Assembly (NCBI RefSeq): GCF_017696275.1
Contig: NZ_JAAORF010000002.1
Span: 186,001-250,000 of the forward strand
DNA: 64,000 nucleotides
DNA from: Prochlorococcus marinus XMU1405
GTDB lineage: Bacteria; Cyanobacteriota; Cyanobacteriia; PCC-6307; Cyanobiaceae
Reading direction: 5' to 3'
This document shows positions 9,910 through 18,452 of this stretch, piece after piece; position 1 is the first letter of the stretch, and every line of letters starts with the position of its first letter. The position numbers and the translations under genes were made by a program. The notes beneath the pieces are model-generated. The model saw nothing but the letters and a program-made list of their open reading frames with translations, was not told the origin of the DNA and did not search any database.

Positions 9910-10170
9910 TTATAAAACACCACGTGATGCTAATCCTAGGATTGCTCCAATTCCAAAAATGTGACCTAAACAATTAGCTCCTACAACAGACGCGTGACTT
10001 AAACCACCATAGAATTTTGAATTAGGTATTTCAAAACCTTCATTAGGTTTTCTTATAGTTGCTCTTGCAATTGCATAAGCAAAAACATTACATGCAATCA
10101 TTACGACGGCACACTTTGGAGACCAAGAAAAAGTTGCTGGATCTGCAGCTGCAAATAATGTAGTAAACAT
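9910..10170 (-). CDS. psaK: photosystem I reaction centre subunit PsaK
   Basis: Small two-helix thylakoid protein that binds chlorophyll at the periphery of photosystem I and is the docking point for antenna during state transitions. The 86 residues fit the family. Recognisable features are an N-terminal stretch ending in TFSWSPKCAVVMIACNVFAYAIA, a loop with FEIPNSKFYGGLSHASVVGANCLGHIFGIG, and a glycine-rich second helix. It is monocistronic in appearance: 66 bases separate its start from the next upstream minus-strand gene. Direct sequence evidence for a photosynthetic organism. Confidence 0.93.
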   Translation of the reverse strand: MFTTLFAAADPATFSWSPKCAVVMIACNVFAYAIARATIRKPNEGFEIPNSKFYGGLSHASVVGANCLGHIFGIGAILGLASRGVL

Positions 10171-10236
10171 AAAAAATCGTTATTTTTATATATTCTCTAA
10201 TACTTTTCCCTAAAAAACACAAAATTGTAAAAGGTC

Positions 10237-10572
10237 TTAAGAGTTGTTTACTTCTAAGCTATTTAAAAACTTTATAAATCCAAACAAAATAACAAAGTCA
10301 CTTAGAGTTAGGAATGATTCTGCAAAACCATGCAGGAAGTCAACCTCAACAAGGGTTTTATCATAGTAATTTAGTGTGAAGATAGATACCAATATAGTTA
10401 TGAATACAAATAAAACAGTTAAGGAAAATCCTGTTTTTATAAAAATATTAACAAATTTGATTTTATATAAGTAAAACAAAAATATTGCATATGGAATTAT
10501 TGATACAGCGAACAATAATGTGTTATCAATTGAACCTAATTTTTCTATAAATTTAAAAAATAAATCATTCAT
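10237..10572 (-). CDS. DUF3593 family membrane protein
   Basis: 111-residue membrane protein with three hydrophobic segments (about 19-35, 45-65, 83-103). It overlaps the start of the neighbouring DUF2499 protein's stop by 8 bases, the pairing expected for the two cyanobacterial/plastid families DUF2499 and DUF3593. Both families are confined to oxygenic phototrophs as far as I know, which suggests a thylakoid or envelope role, but no biochemical activity can be assigned from the sequence. Ends with a short polar tail (NSLEVNNS). Confidence 0.7.
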   Translation of the reverse strand: MNDLFFKFIEKLGSIDNTLLFAVSIIPYAIFLFYLYKIKFVNIFIKTGFSLTVLFVFITILVSIFTLNYYDKTLVEVDFLHGFAESFLTLSDFVILFGFIKFLNSLEVNNS

Positions 10573-10867
10573 ATGTATCTTTTCCTCTAAAAATCTTAAT
10601 TGCAGCTAAGGCTAATGTTGAATTTCCTATAAATGTAAATATCCCTTGAAGAGTTACTAATCCATATAATGCATCTTGATTATCAAAGATATGCCAGGTA
10701 ATCGCGCACATGGCTCCTATTAAGTTTGGGACCATAGCTAAGCTTAACCAAAAAAATAAATTATATTTTTTATATGTAGAAATTTTGTATATGACAAAGA
10801 TGGTAAATATCCATTCAATTACTGAAGAGATATGAATTAACCAAGTTCCAAATGATAGCTCGTGCAA
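10565..10867 (-). CDS. DUF2499 family membrane protein
   Basis: 100-residue protein with about three hydrophobic segments. The N-terminus HELSFGTWLIHISSVIEWI is the hallmark of DUF2499, and the region MVPNLIGAMCAITWH with DALYGLVTLQG continues the family pattern. The start is TTG at 10865-10867, since no ATG is close and the family motif begins at residue 2. The stop overlaps the DUF3593 start by 8 bases and the exported peroxiredoxin ends 3 bases upstream, so three genes probably share a transcript. Function unknown; homologues occur in cyanobacteria and chloroplasts. Confidence 0.75.
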   Translation of the reverse strand: MHELSFGTWLIHISSVIEWIFTIFVIYKISTYKKYNLFFWLSLAMVPNLIGAMCAITWHIFDNQDALYGLVTLQGIFTFIGNSTLALAAIKIFRGKDTYE

Positions 10868-10870
10868 AAT

Positions 10871-11404
10871 TTATATTTTTTTCTTCAGTACATTAAGTAC
10901 TTCCTTGGCATGATTTATAGGTAAAACACTTATCCATCTGTAAGAAATTTCCCCTTCTGGAGAAATCAAAAAAGTATTTCTATCTGAAAATGGAGGAATC
11001 CAGGAACCATATTTATCACTAATAATTCCTTCAGGATCAGATAATAAGGTGTAGTTTATGGATTTTTCGCTGCAGAAACTTTCATGAGAATCTTGATTAT
11101 CAGCACTAATCCCAACAATTTCGGCATTATATTTTGAAAAATCCTTTTTTAATTCAGAAAAACCTTTAGCTTCAAGAGTGCAACCTGCTGTAAAGTCCTT
11201 TGGATAAAAATACATAACAAGCCACTTACCTTGAAAATCAATTAATTCCCATATTTTTTTTGATTTTATGTTTTTATTAAAACCTTCTAATTGAAAGTTT
11301 GGAGCCATATCTCCTACTTCGGGAGCAAAATCGAAAGCTATTGCTGAATTACAATTAATTAATAAAATAAATGATATTAAGATACTTACAACTAAATTTC
11401 TCAT
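10871..11404 (-). CDS. exported PrxQ/BCP-type peroxiredoxin
   Basis: Thiol peroxidase of the bacterioferritin-comigratory/PrxQ class that reduces hydroperoxides. The start at ATG 11402-11404 gives a signal peptide (RNLVVSILISFILLINCNSAIA), so the enzyme likely acts in the lumen or periplasm. The peroxidatic site is FYPKDFTAGCTLEA. The residue five positions after this Cys, which is Cys in classical PrxQ (CTxEAC), is Lys here. A Cys in the next helix (SHESFCSEK) is the likely resolving residue, as in the alpha-3 subclass. LINC is not a proper lipobox, so a lipoprotein is unlikely. rpmB is 5 bases upstream. Confidence 0.85.
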   Translation of the reverse strand: MRNLVVSILISFILLINCNSAIAFDFAPEVGDMAPNFQLEGFNKNIKSKKIWELIDFQGKWLVMYFYPKDFTAGCTLEAKGFSELKKDFSKYNAEIVGISADNQDSHESFCSEKSINYTLLSDPEGIISDKYGSWIPPFSDRNTFLISPEGEISYRWISVLPINHAKEVLNVLKKKI

Positions 11405-11409
11405 CAAAT

Positions 11410-11646
11410 TTAGAATTTTTTTAAATCAACTCCATTTGATTTAGCAAATTTATCTAATCCCACTTTTTGTATAGATTTTAGTGCTTTGGTACTAATTTTT
11501 ATATTTACCCATTTTTTTCCTTCTTCCCACCAAAGTCTCCTTTTTTGGAGATTGACTTGTTGCAATTTTTTTGTACGGATATGTGAGTGACTTACAGCCA
11601 TCCCATTATTAGCTTTTGCTCCAGTCAGTTCGCAAATTCTTGACAT
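11410..11646 (-). CDS. rpmB: 50S ribosomal protein L28
   Basis: Large-subunit ribosomal protein of 78 residues, the usual length. The typical beginning [20 protein letters not shown] and the internal [22 protein letters not shown] are clear. The zinc-binding cysteines of some L28 proteins are absent, as in most cyanobacteria. It lies between htpG (38 bases upstream, same strand) and the exported peroxiredoxin gene (5 bases downstream). Confidence 0.96.
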   Translation of the reverse strand: MSRICELTGAKANNGMAVSHSHIRTKKLQQVNLQKRRLWWEEGKKWVNIKISTKALKSIQKVGLDKFAKSNGVDLKKF

Positions 11647-11684
11647 ATTTTTTAGTTATACCTCTCAAAATTTTAACACACGAC

Positions 11685-13589
11685 TCAATTTGTTGAATTA
11701 AGCAAATCTGAAATTAAATCGGCATTATTATTTTGTAAATTAATAATCTGTTCTTGATCTAATCCTCCGACAGATAGTTTAGCCATATCGTAAACATGAT
11801 TTGCAATTTTAGATGCCAATGGATTTTCTAAAGGGTCTTTTTTATCAAGAATTATTTTATTGCCTGTAATTTTATTAAGGCCAACAATAAGAGGATGTTC
11901 CTTGTTAATTAAAAGAACATGATATTCAGGTAAGCCAGGCATCTTTTGCTCCATGTAAGCACCCATATCATTAATTCTTCTCATTTGCTCTGGAAGCAAG
12001 ATCATCGCTGGTGGTGCACCTTTACTTGAAAGTGACTGAACTTTAACTGTTACTTTTTCGTTGTTAAGTGCTTTTACAATAGTATCTCTAAGATTTTCTG
12101 TATTTGATTTGCCATCCTTATCTACAATTTCTTTAGATTCTTTATCATCAAGTTCATTTATTTCTGAATCAACTCTTTGAAACTGATAATCTTCGTTTTT
12201 ACTTTCTAACCAAGGAAGAAATTGTGCATCAATTAATGGATCTGATTTAATAACTTCTTTGTTATCAGATAAGCAGATATTTAATGCACTTGACTGAGCA
12301 ATCGAATCTGAACAGTAAATTATTTTTTTAGAATCAGTTATTTTATTTCGTTCTTTGTAATTTGCCAGAGTTGTGAAATATTTATCATTGGATTTGATGA
12401 GAGTTTTATTTTCAATATCTTTAGTGACGTCTTTCTCAGAATTTATTATTGTTTCGAAAATTATACTGTTATTGACTAAATCAGCAAATTTTTCATCTTC
12501 GATAGCACCAATTTTAATAAAAGCAGAGATTGAATCCCAAATTTCTGCATAAAATTCTGGAGAATTTTTTATCAAGTCCTTCAATTTATTAGCGATTTTT
12601 TTTGAGATAAATGATGATATGGACCTTACTTTTCGATCTGTTTGTAATGCACTTCTACTAACATTTAGTGGTATATCTGTAGAGTCAATAACTCCTCTTA
12701 GAGGTAAAAGGTATTTTGGTACTATCTCTTTAATTGAATCGCTTACGAATACTTGATTGCAAAATAGTTTTATTTCTCCTTTTTCCCAATCAGCTCTACC
12801 TGACAACTTTGGAAAATACAATATCCCTTGTATGTCATATGGGTAATCTGTATTTAGATGAATCCATAAAAGTGGATCTCCTTGGAAAGGATAAAGATAT
12901 TTATATAACTCAATATAATCTTCATCTTTTAATTCACTAGGTTGTTTTCTCCAAGGAGGATTTTTCTTATTTATTGTCTCTCCTTCTAATAAGACATCTA
13001 TTGGCATAAAATCACAATATTTTTTTATTAGTGATTTAATCCTTTCAGGCTCAATAAACTCTTTTTCTTCTTCAAGTAGGTGAAGAATAACATCTGTACC
13101 AACTGTATCTCTTTCTGATTCCTCTAAGGTGAAATTTGGCGATCCATCACAAGACCATTTGAAAGCTTTTGATTCTCCAATTGCCGACTTAGTTAATATA
13201 TCAACTCTATCTGCCACCATAAAACTTGAATAAAAACCTAGTCCAAAATGACCTATGAATTCATCATTATCTTTTTTGTATTTTGTTAGAAATTCTTCTG
13301 CGCTTGAGAATGCTACTTGATTTATGTACTTCTTAATTTCTTCATCATTCATTCCAATTCCATTATCGGAAATTGTTAATGTATTTTTTTCACGATTAAT
13401 TGTTATTTTTACTTGAGCCTCCTCAGTATTTTCGCAATCACCTGCCATAGAGGCCATTCTTCTTTTACTTATTGCGTCAACACCATTACTAACAAGTTCT
13501 CTTAAAAAGATTTCATGGTCAGAATATACTGCCTTCTTGATAATTGGGAAAATATTTTCGGTATTAATACGAATTTCGCCTTTTTCCAT
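11685..13589 (-). CDS. htpG: molecular chaperone HtpG (Hsp90)
   Basis: ATP-dependent homodimeric chaperone that helps maturation and stress protection of proteins, including tetrapyrrole and phycobilisome proteins in cyanobacteria. N-terminal GHKL ATPase motifs: FLRELVSNGVDAI (near residue 30), ISDNGIGMN and GHFGLGFYSSFMVAD. The middle domain carries LPLNVSRSALQ and the C-terminal dimer domain follows. 634 residues against 624 in E. coli. The first motif has Val where most members have Ser/Ala (NGVDA), a tolerated change. A plausible promoter with a palindrome lies just upstream (see separate entry). Confidence 0.96.
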   Translation of the reverse strand: MEKGEIRINTENIFPIIKKAVYSDHEIFLRELVSNGVDAISKRRMASMAGDCENTEEAQVKITINREKNTLTISDNGIGMNDEEIKKYINQVAFSSAEEFLTKYKKDNDEFIGHFGLGFYSSFMVADRVDILTKSAIGESKAFKWSCDGSPNFTLEESERDTVGTDVILHLLEEEKEFIEPERIKSLIKKYCDFMPIDVLLEGETINKKNPPWRKQPSELKDEDYIELYKYLYPFQGDPLLWIHLNTDYPYDIQGILYFPKLSGRADWEKGEIKLFCNQVFVSDSIKEIVPKYLLPLRGVIDSTDIPLNVSRSALQTDRKVRSISSFISKKIANKLKDLIKNSPEFYAEIWDSISAFIKIGAIEDEKFADLVNNSIIFETIINSEKDVTKDIENKTLIKSNDKYFTTLANYKERNKITDSKKIIYCSDSIAQSSALNICLSDNKEVIKSDPLIDAQFLPWLESKNEDYQFQRVDSEINELDDKESKEIVDKDGKSNTENLRDTIVKALNNEKVTVKVQSLSSKGAPPAMILLPEQMRRINDMGAYMEQKMPGLPEYHVLLINKEHPLIVGLNKITGNKIILDKKDPLENPLASKIANHVYDMAKLSVGGLDQEQIINLQNNNADLISDLLNSTN

Positions 13590-13612
13590 TTAAAAAAAAT
13601 CAAACATATTAA

Positions 13613-13670
13613 ATCTTATTTCGTAAAAACTAGTTAATCAAGTTTAATTAGGAGTATTGTCCGAACAATA
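13613..13670 (-). promoter_or_regulatory. candidate htpG promoter with upstream inverted repeat
   Basis: On the minus strand TTGATT (13636-13641) and TAAGAT (13613-13618) are separated by 17 bases, a good sigma-70-type arrangement ending about 24 bases before the htpG ATG. Fourteen bases upstream of the -35 box is an inverted repeat TATTGT-4-ACAATA (13655-13670), a possible operator or activator site. No CIRCE element is present. The promoter is inferred from spacing only. Confidence 0.45.
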
Positions 13671-13680
13671 TATGAATTTA

Positions 13681-13709
13681 AAAACCTAAATATAACTTTA
13701 AAAGGTTTT
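13681..13709 (-). terminator. candidate hisZ terminator hairpin
   Basis: Arms AAAACCT (13703-13709 read on the minus strand) and AGGTTTT (13681-13687) form a 7-bp stem around a 15-base loop; on the minus strand the 3' arm runs directly into a short T run. The hairpin overlaps the hisZ stop codon. It is A/T rich (only three G-C pairs), so strength is doubtful. Confidence 0.4.
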
Positions 13710-14859
13710 ATTTAACCCATAAAATATCACTACAATTATTTTCTTTCATAATTTGATTGGCTTTAGCCAAGTCATCACATGGATTTAAATGTAAGACAGC
13801 AATATTTCCTTTTTTCTGTTGTACTTTTTGTTCATTCATACCTTTTTCTAACAAATAAGAATCTTTAAACATCAATAAAATCCTTTTTTTATCTGTCTTT
13901 TCTTCCTTAATTAAATTTCTTAAAATATCTACTGAAATTGTAAATCCAATCCCATTAAATATTTTCTCATTAGGACTAAAGGATCTTACTAACTCATCAT
14001 ATCTCCCGCCTTTTGCGATGACGCTTTTATTTTTACCATTATCACCTATTAGTTGAAAAACTATTCCTTCATATAAATTCAAGTGAGGTTGAAAAGTGGG
14101 ATCAAGTTGTAATTTAACACCATATTTTTTTGATATTTTTGATAATGTTTCAAATAAAAAATTTAAGTCATCCAATGTTTTACTCATACCATATATAGTT
14201 TTTAATTTTCTTAATATTGTAATTGGCTCTCCTCGTGTGAATAAAAGATCTTTAAGAACATATTTATCATCTTCATCTATTCCTAATTTAGATAAATTAT
14301 CTTGATCAAAATTAACCAGACTTTTCTTAATTTCTTCAAAATTATTATTCTTATATTTATTTAAGATTAAATCCATTATTTTTGTGGTGCTTACTAGGAG
14401 GAATAAATTACAACCATCCTTCAAATTAATATTGTCGATTGAATCAAATAAAATATTAATAACTTCAATTTCTGGGTATTTTGTATCATATCCAATTAAT
14501 TCAATTCCACTCTGTAATTTTTCTTGTAACTTAAATGAATTTTTATTATTTTGTTTTTTATCAAAAACCATTCCATTGGTGAATAATCTTATAGGTCTTT
14601 TTTTATTTATTAATCTAGTAGATGACAATTTAACAATTGATGTTGTCATCTCTGGCCTAAGACATAATGAATTATTACTTACTATTCCTACTACCTGATT
14701 TTCGTCAATAACACCACGGCCCTTTATGGTCTCTAAAGTATTTATAAAAGAAGGTGAAACCTCTTCATATCCCCATAGTTTATAAATACTATTTAAATTA
14801 TTTATGATGTTTGAGTTATTTTTTACATCGACTAATTTAATTTCCTTTATATCTGTCAT
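13708..14859 (-). CDS. hisZ: ATP phosphoribosyltransferase regulatory subunit HisZ
   Basis: HisZ is a histidyl-tRNA-synthetase-like protein lacking aminoacylation ability; with the short HisG it forms the first enzyme of histidine synthesis. Class II synthetase-type motifs are degenerate but visible: GYEEVSPSFINTLET near residue 31, LCLRPEMTTSIVKL (motif 2-like), and GGRYDELVRSFSPNEKIFNGIGFTISVD near the C-terminal part. The 383 residues match HisZ and are too short for HisS with its anticodon domain. hisG is not in this window. The inositol monophosphatase gene is 17 bases upstream. Confidence 0.88.
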   Translation of the reverse strand: MTDIKEIKLVDVKNNSNIINNLNSIYKLWGYEEVSPSFINTLETIKGRGVIDENQVVGIVSNNSLCLRPEMTTSIVKLSSTRLINKKRPIRLFTNGMVFDKKQNNKNSFKLQEKLQSGIELIGYDTKYPEIEVINILFDSIDNINLKDGCNLFLLVSTTKIMDLILNKYKNNNFEEIKKSLVNFDQDNLSKLGIDEDDKYVLKDLLFTRGEPITILRKLKTIYGMSKTLDDLNFLFETLSKISKKYGVKLQLDPTFQPHLNLYEGIVFQLIGDNGKNKSVIAKGGRYDELVRSFSPNEKIFNGIGFTISVDILRNLIKEEKTDKKRILLMFKDSYLLEKGMNEQKVQQKKGNIAVLHLNPCDDLAKANQIMKENNCSDILWVK

Positions 14860-14876
14860 TGTAATATTTTACTAAT

Positions 14877-15725
14877 TTAGGTATAGAGAATTTTTTTAAA
14901 TGGAGAGACTTTATCTAGTTCATTTTTTAATTCATTCTCAAGGCTGGGAGAACAAGCTAAAATTCTTCCTGAACTTAAATTAAATTCGCCTGATGGATAA
15001 TCAGAAATAATACCACCAGCCTCTTTTACAATAATAGCACCGGCCGCCAGGTCCCATACCTCCAATCCTCTTTCCCAGTATCCATCTACCTTACCGGCCG
15101 CAACAAATGCCAGATCAACTGCTGCTGCTCCTCCTCTTCTAACACCTCTAGTTTTATGTGTTAAATAACAAAATTCAGCATAATTATTATCCTCTGTCTC
15201 AAATCTGTCATAAGAGAAACCGGTAACAAGTAGACTATCAGAAAGACTAGACGGATTAGAAACTTTAAGTTCACTATCATTGCAGAATGAGCCTAAACCT
15301 ATACATGCTGAATATAGTTCATCTAAATAAGGTACTGATATAGCACCTATAATTGGATTATTTTTATATACAAGACCAATAGAAGTCCCAAAAAAAGGAT
15401 ATCCATGGGAATAATTTGTTGTTCCGTCTAATGGGTCTATACACCACGTTAAATCTGTAGATTTGGTTAATTTACCCGATTCCTCTGCATTTATAGATAT
15501 GTATGGTGTCTCTTCTAATAAATATTCTTTTATTTTATTTTCAACTTCCAAATCAACATTGGTAACTAGATCACCCTTCCTACCCTTTGATGATATTTTC
15601 TGAATTTTATTGTAATTAACTTTTAAAATTTCATTACCAATTTGAGCGGAATTCTTTGCTACTTCATACAAAATGGATAAGTTTAATTGATTTGAAAGTT
15701 CCTCTATTTCACTTAATTCAAACAT
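14877..15725 (-). CDS. suhB: inositol monophosphatase family protein
   Basis: Metal-dependent phosphatase of the SuhB/IMPase family, acting on inositol phosphates or related sugar phosphates. Metal-binding motifs: NAEESG near residue 99, WCIDPLDGTTNYSHGYPFFG near 115-134 and EVWDLAAGAIIVKEAGG near 220. 282 residues is ordinary. It follows the ferredoxin gene by 5 bases and precedes hisZ by 17 bases on the same strand. In cyanobacteria several IMPase paralogues exist and some act as histidinol-phosphate phosphatases; the adjacency to hisZ makes that alternative worth considering, but it is inference. Confidence 0.88.
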   Translation of the reverse strand: MFELSEIEELSNQLNLSILYEVAKNSAQIGNEILKVNYNKIQKISSKGRKGDLVTNVDLEVENKIKEYLLEETPYISINAEESGKLTKSTDLTWCIDPLDGTTNYSHGYPFFGTSIGLVYKNNPIIGAISVPYLDELYSACIGLGSFCNDSELKVSNPSSLSDSLLVTGFSYDRFETEDNNYAEFCYLTHKTRGVRRGGAAAVDLAFVAAGKVDGYWERGLEVWDLAAGAIIVKEAGGIISDYPSGEFNLSSGRILACSPSLENELKNELDKVSPFKKILYT

Positions 15726-15730
15726 GATAG

Positions 15731-16105
15731 TTAATCTTCCTCAAATTCCCAAGGTGGCGCAACTCTTGTATTTCCCCTCCCAAAATATTGTCCAAATTGT
15801 AAATCGTAAACTTCATCTTCATATGTGGTTTCTACTTCAAGATCTGAAGTTGCTTTCGCGACACAAAGAAGTGCATACCCTTTGTCTTTTAAAGCCTGAG
15901 ATACACCCATGGCTTCAGGTTGTTGCAGGGTACCAGTTTTAATTTTAACTGCACAACTTGTACAGCAACCATTTCTACATGAAAATGCTAGTTTAAAACC
16001 TTTCTTTTCAAATTCCTTAAGTATGTAATCATCACTATTAACATGCTCTTGGTATACCTTTCCGGTTTCCTTATTTTTAATCGTGACTTTGAAAGTCTTT
16101 TTCAA
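15731..16105 (-). CDS. plant-type [2Fe-2S] ferredoxin
   Basis: Electron carrier of 124 residues, longer than the 97-residue photosynthetic ferredoxin PetF. The cluster ligands are visible as SCRNGCCTSC (C-x4-C-x2-C near residues 43-51) and LLCVAKA (near 80). An extra Cys sits inside the loop. An acidic, Trp-containing C-terminal tail follows. The start is TTG at 16103-16105, supported by GAGGAAAG five bases upstream on the minus strand. It resembles the specialised low-abundance ferredoxins of cyanobacteria rather than the main PSI acceptor; its partner is unknown. suhB follows after 5 bases. Confidence 0.87.
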   Translation of the reverse strand: MKKTFKVTIKNKETGKVYQEHVNSDDYILKEFEKKGFKLAFSCRNGCCTSCAVKIKTGTLQQPEAMGVSQALKDKGYALLCVAKATSDLEVETTYEDEVYDLQFGQYFGRGNTRVAPPWEFEED

Positions 16106-16154
16106 ATAACTTTCCTCTAAAATGGGATGATCAAGGGTTAAAATAGTTATCTTG

Positions 16155-16241
16155 GGAGAGGTGGCCGAGTGGTTGAAGGCGCAGCACTGGAAATGCTGTA
16201 TAGGGGCAACTTTATCGAGGGTTCGAATCCCTCTCTCTCCG
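16155..16241 (+). tRNA. tRNA-Ser (GGA)
   Basis: 87-nt class II tRNA. Acceptor stem GGAGAGG pairs with TCTCTCC (16234-16240), followed by G as discriminator. Anticodon stem CAGCA/TGCTG encloses CTGGAAA with anticodon GGA. A long variable arm (TATAGGGGCAACTTTATC) and the T arm GAGGGTTCGAATCCCTC are typical for serine tRNA. No CCA is encoded. Confidence 0.96.
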
Positions 16242-16454
16242 TTTTATATTAGTTTATTTTGGTTAAATACATCAACACCTTTATCTTTAAAAAATCTTTT
16301 TATATAAATAGTAATCTTTTTGACAAGTTATAAATAATCTTATTTATTTAAATTAAGTTGAAAATATTTGATTTTTACTATTATATGTAAATATCTAAGT
16401 TAAAAATTAATTAAATTATTAGTAAATTTTGCTTTAATTTAGGGATCTAAAATC

Positions 16455-18452
16455 ATGGGGCAAATAGTTGGAATTGATTTAGGTACTACTAACTCTGTTG
16501 TCGGAGTGATAGAAGCTGGACGTCCAATTGTTATTGCAAATTCTGAGGGTTCTAGAACTACACCTTCAATAGTTGGATTTACAAAAGACAAGGAAATAGT
16601 AATAGGAGACCAAGCGAGAAGACAACTTGTTCTAAATCCTAAGAATACCTTTTTTAACCTTAAACGATTTATTGGTAGTGATTGGGATGAATTAGATGAG
16701 AATAGTATTTCTGTTCCTTATAACGTTAAGGCTAATACCAATGGAAGCGTTAGGGTTCTTAGTCCAAATACAGAAAGAGAGTATGCACCAGAAGAATTAG
16801 TGAGCTCATTGATCAGAAAATTAATTAATGATGCTGAAACTTATCTTGGCGATACTGTTGATTCTGCAGTTATTACTGTCCCTGCTTACTTTAATGAATC
16901 TCAACGGCAAGCTACAAAGGACTCTGCAATATTAGCTGGTATTAAAGTAGATAGAATTCTAAATGAACCTACTGCTGCTGCTCTTGCTTATGGTTTTGAA
17001 AAAAGTTCTTCTAATAATGTCTTGGTTTTTGATTTAGGAGGAGGAACATTTGATGTTTCATTATTGAAAATTTCTAATGGTGTATTTGATGTTAAAGCCA
17101 CTTGTGGTGATACCCAGCTAGGAGGAAACAATTTTGATTCAAAAATAGTCGATTGGCTTGCAGAAAAATTTCTAGTTAAACATGATATTGATCTAAGAAG
17201 GGATAGACAAGCTTTACAGAGATTAACTGAAGCTGCCGAAAAAGCTAAATGTGAATTATCTGGATTGCAAAAAACAAAAATATCCTTACCTTTTATCACA
17301 ACTAGTAAAGAGGGTCCATTACATATTGAGGAGACCTTAGATAGAAAAATATTTGAATCATTATCTCAAGATCTTTTAGATCGATTATTAGAGCCCGTGC
17401 AAATAGCCTTAGATGATTCTGGATGGAATGCAGATGATATTGATGAGGTAGTTCTTGTAGGTGGCAGTACAAGAATCCCAATGGTTCAACAATTAGTAAA
17501 GACTCTTGTTCCAAATGACCCTTGTCAATCGGTTAATCCTGATGAAGTTGTAGCAGTTGGAGCTGCGATTCAATCTGGAATTATTAGTGGTGATTTACAA
17601 GATTTACTCCTAAATGACGTTACTCCCTTGTCTTTAGGTTTAGAAACTATTGGTGGTCTAATGAAGGTACTCATTCCTCGTAATACTCCAATACCAGTTA
17701 GACAATCTGATGTTTTTAGCACGTCCGAAGCTAATCAATCATCTGTGGTTGTTCAAGTACGGCAGGGGGAAAGGCCTTTAGCCTCTGAAAATAAATCACT
17801 TGGTAAATTTAGACTATCAGGAATACCTCCAGCTCCAAGAGGAATACCTCAAGTCCAGGTAGCATTTGATATTGATGCCAATGGTCTTTTAGAAGTAAGT
17901 GCAACTGATAGAACCACTGGAAGAAAGCAAACAGTTACAATTTCTGGAGGGTCTAATTTAAACGAACAAGAAATAAATTCGATAATTGAAGAAGCTAAAG
18001 AAAAAGCTAATGAAGATAGAAAAAGAAGATCTGTAATTGATAGAAAAAATAGTGCATTAACTCTTATTGCGCAAGCTGAGAGAAGGCTTAGAGATGCTTC
18101 ATTGGAATTTGGGCCTTACGGTGCTGAAAGACAACAAAGAGCCGTTGAATTAGCTATTCAAGATGTTGAAGAATATATAGATGATGATGACCCTCAAGAA
18201 TTAGAAATCTCTGTAAGTGCTCTTCAAGAAGCATTATTCGGCTTAAATAGAAAATTTGCAGCAGAAAAGAAAACTGATAGTAATCCCTTACAAAGCATTA
18301 AAAATACATTTGGATCATTAAAGGATGAACTCTTTTCAGATGATTATTGGGATGATGATCCTTGGGATAATCAAATGAATAGAAATTATAGAAATTCGAG
18401 GTATGGTAATTCTAGAGACGATGATCCATGGGACAATGACTACTTCCTCTAA
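16455..18452 (+). CDS. dnaK: Hsp70 chaperone DnaK
   Basis: ATP-driven chaperone. Actin-like ATPase motifs: [13 protein letters not shown] at residues 5-17, [20 protein letters not shown] near 136, [14 protein letters not shown] near 192, and [16 protein letters not shown] near 333. The substrate domain (about 385-500) is complete. The C-terminus is acidic with repeated [15 protein letters not shown], instead of the EEVD-like end of typical DnaK, which marks it as one of the specialised cyanobacterial DnaK paralogues. A J-domain gene overlaps its end by 17 bases. A perfect TTGACA lies at 16320-16325, 130 bases upstream, without a clear -10 partner. Confidence 0.95.
   Translation: MGQIVGIDLGTTNSVVGVIEAGRPIVIANSEGSRTTPSIVGFTKDKEIVIGDQARRQLVLNPKNTFFNLKRFIGSDWDELDENSISVPYNVKANTNGSVRVLSPNTEREYAPEELVSSLIRKLINDAETYLGDTVDSAVITVPAYFNESQRQATKDSAILAGIKVDRILNEPTAAALAYGFEKSSSNNVLVFDLGGGTFDVSLLKISNGVFDVKATCGDTQLGGNNFDSKIVDWLAEKFLVKHDIDLRRDRQALQRLTEAAEKAKCELSGLQKTKISLPFITTSKEGPLHIEETLDRKIFESLSQDLLDRLLEPVQIALDDSGWNADDIDEVVLVGGSTRIPMVQQLVKTLVPNDPCQSVNPDEVVAVGAAIQSGIISGDLQDLLLNDVTPLSLGLETIGGLMKVLIPRNTPIPVRQSDVFSTSEANQSSVVVQVRQGERPLASENKSLGKFRLSGIPPAPRGIPQVQVAFDIDANGLLEVSATDRTTGRKQTVTISGGSNLNEQEINSIIEEAKEKANEDRKRRSVIDRKNSALTLIAQAERRLRDASLEFGPYGAERQQRAVELAIQDVEEYIDDDDPQELEISVSALQEALFGLNRKFAAEKKTDSNPLQSIKNTFGSLKDELFSDDYWDDDPWDNQMNRNYRNSRYGNSRDDDPWDNDYFL

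Noticed and set aside
10871..11404. Lipoprotein signal in the exported peroxiredoxin
   Set aside because: LINC has Asn at -1 where a lipobox needs Gly, Ala or Ser; a normal signal peptide ending in AIA is more likely.
14096..14698. Plus-strand open frames of 69 and 104 codons
   Set aside because: They lie wholly inside hisZ on the opposite strand and encode low-complexity sequence without domain features.
16155..16241. Genomic island inserted at tRNA-Ser
   Set aside because: No integrase, no direct repeat of the tRNA 3' end, and core genes (ferredoxin, dnaK) flank it on both sides.
16242..16454. CIRCE heat-shock element upstream of dnaK
   Set aside because: No TTAGCACTC-N9-GAGTGCTAA or close variant is visible in the 213-base gap.
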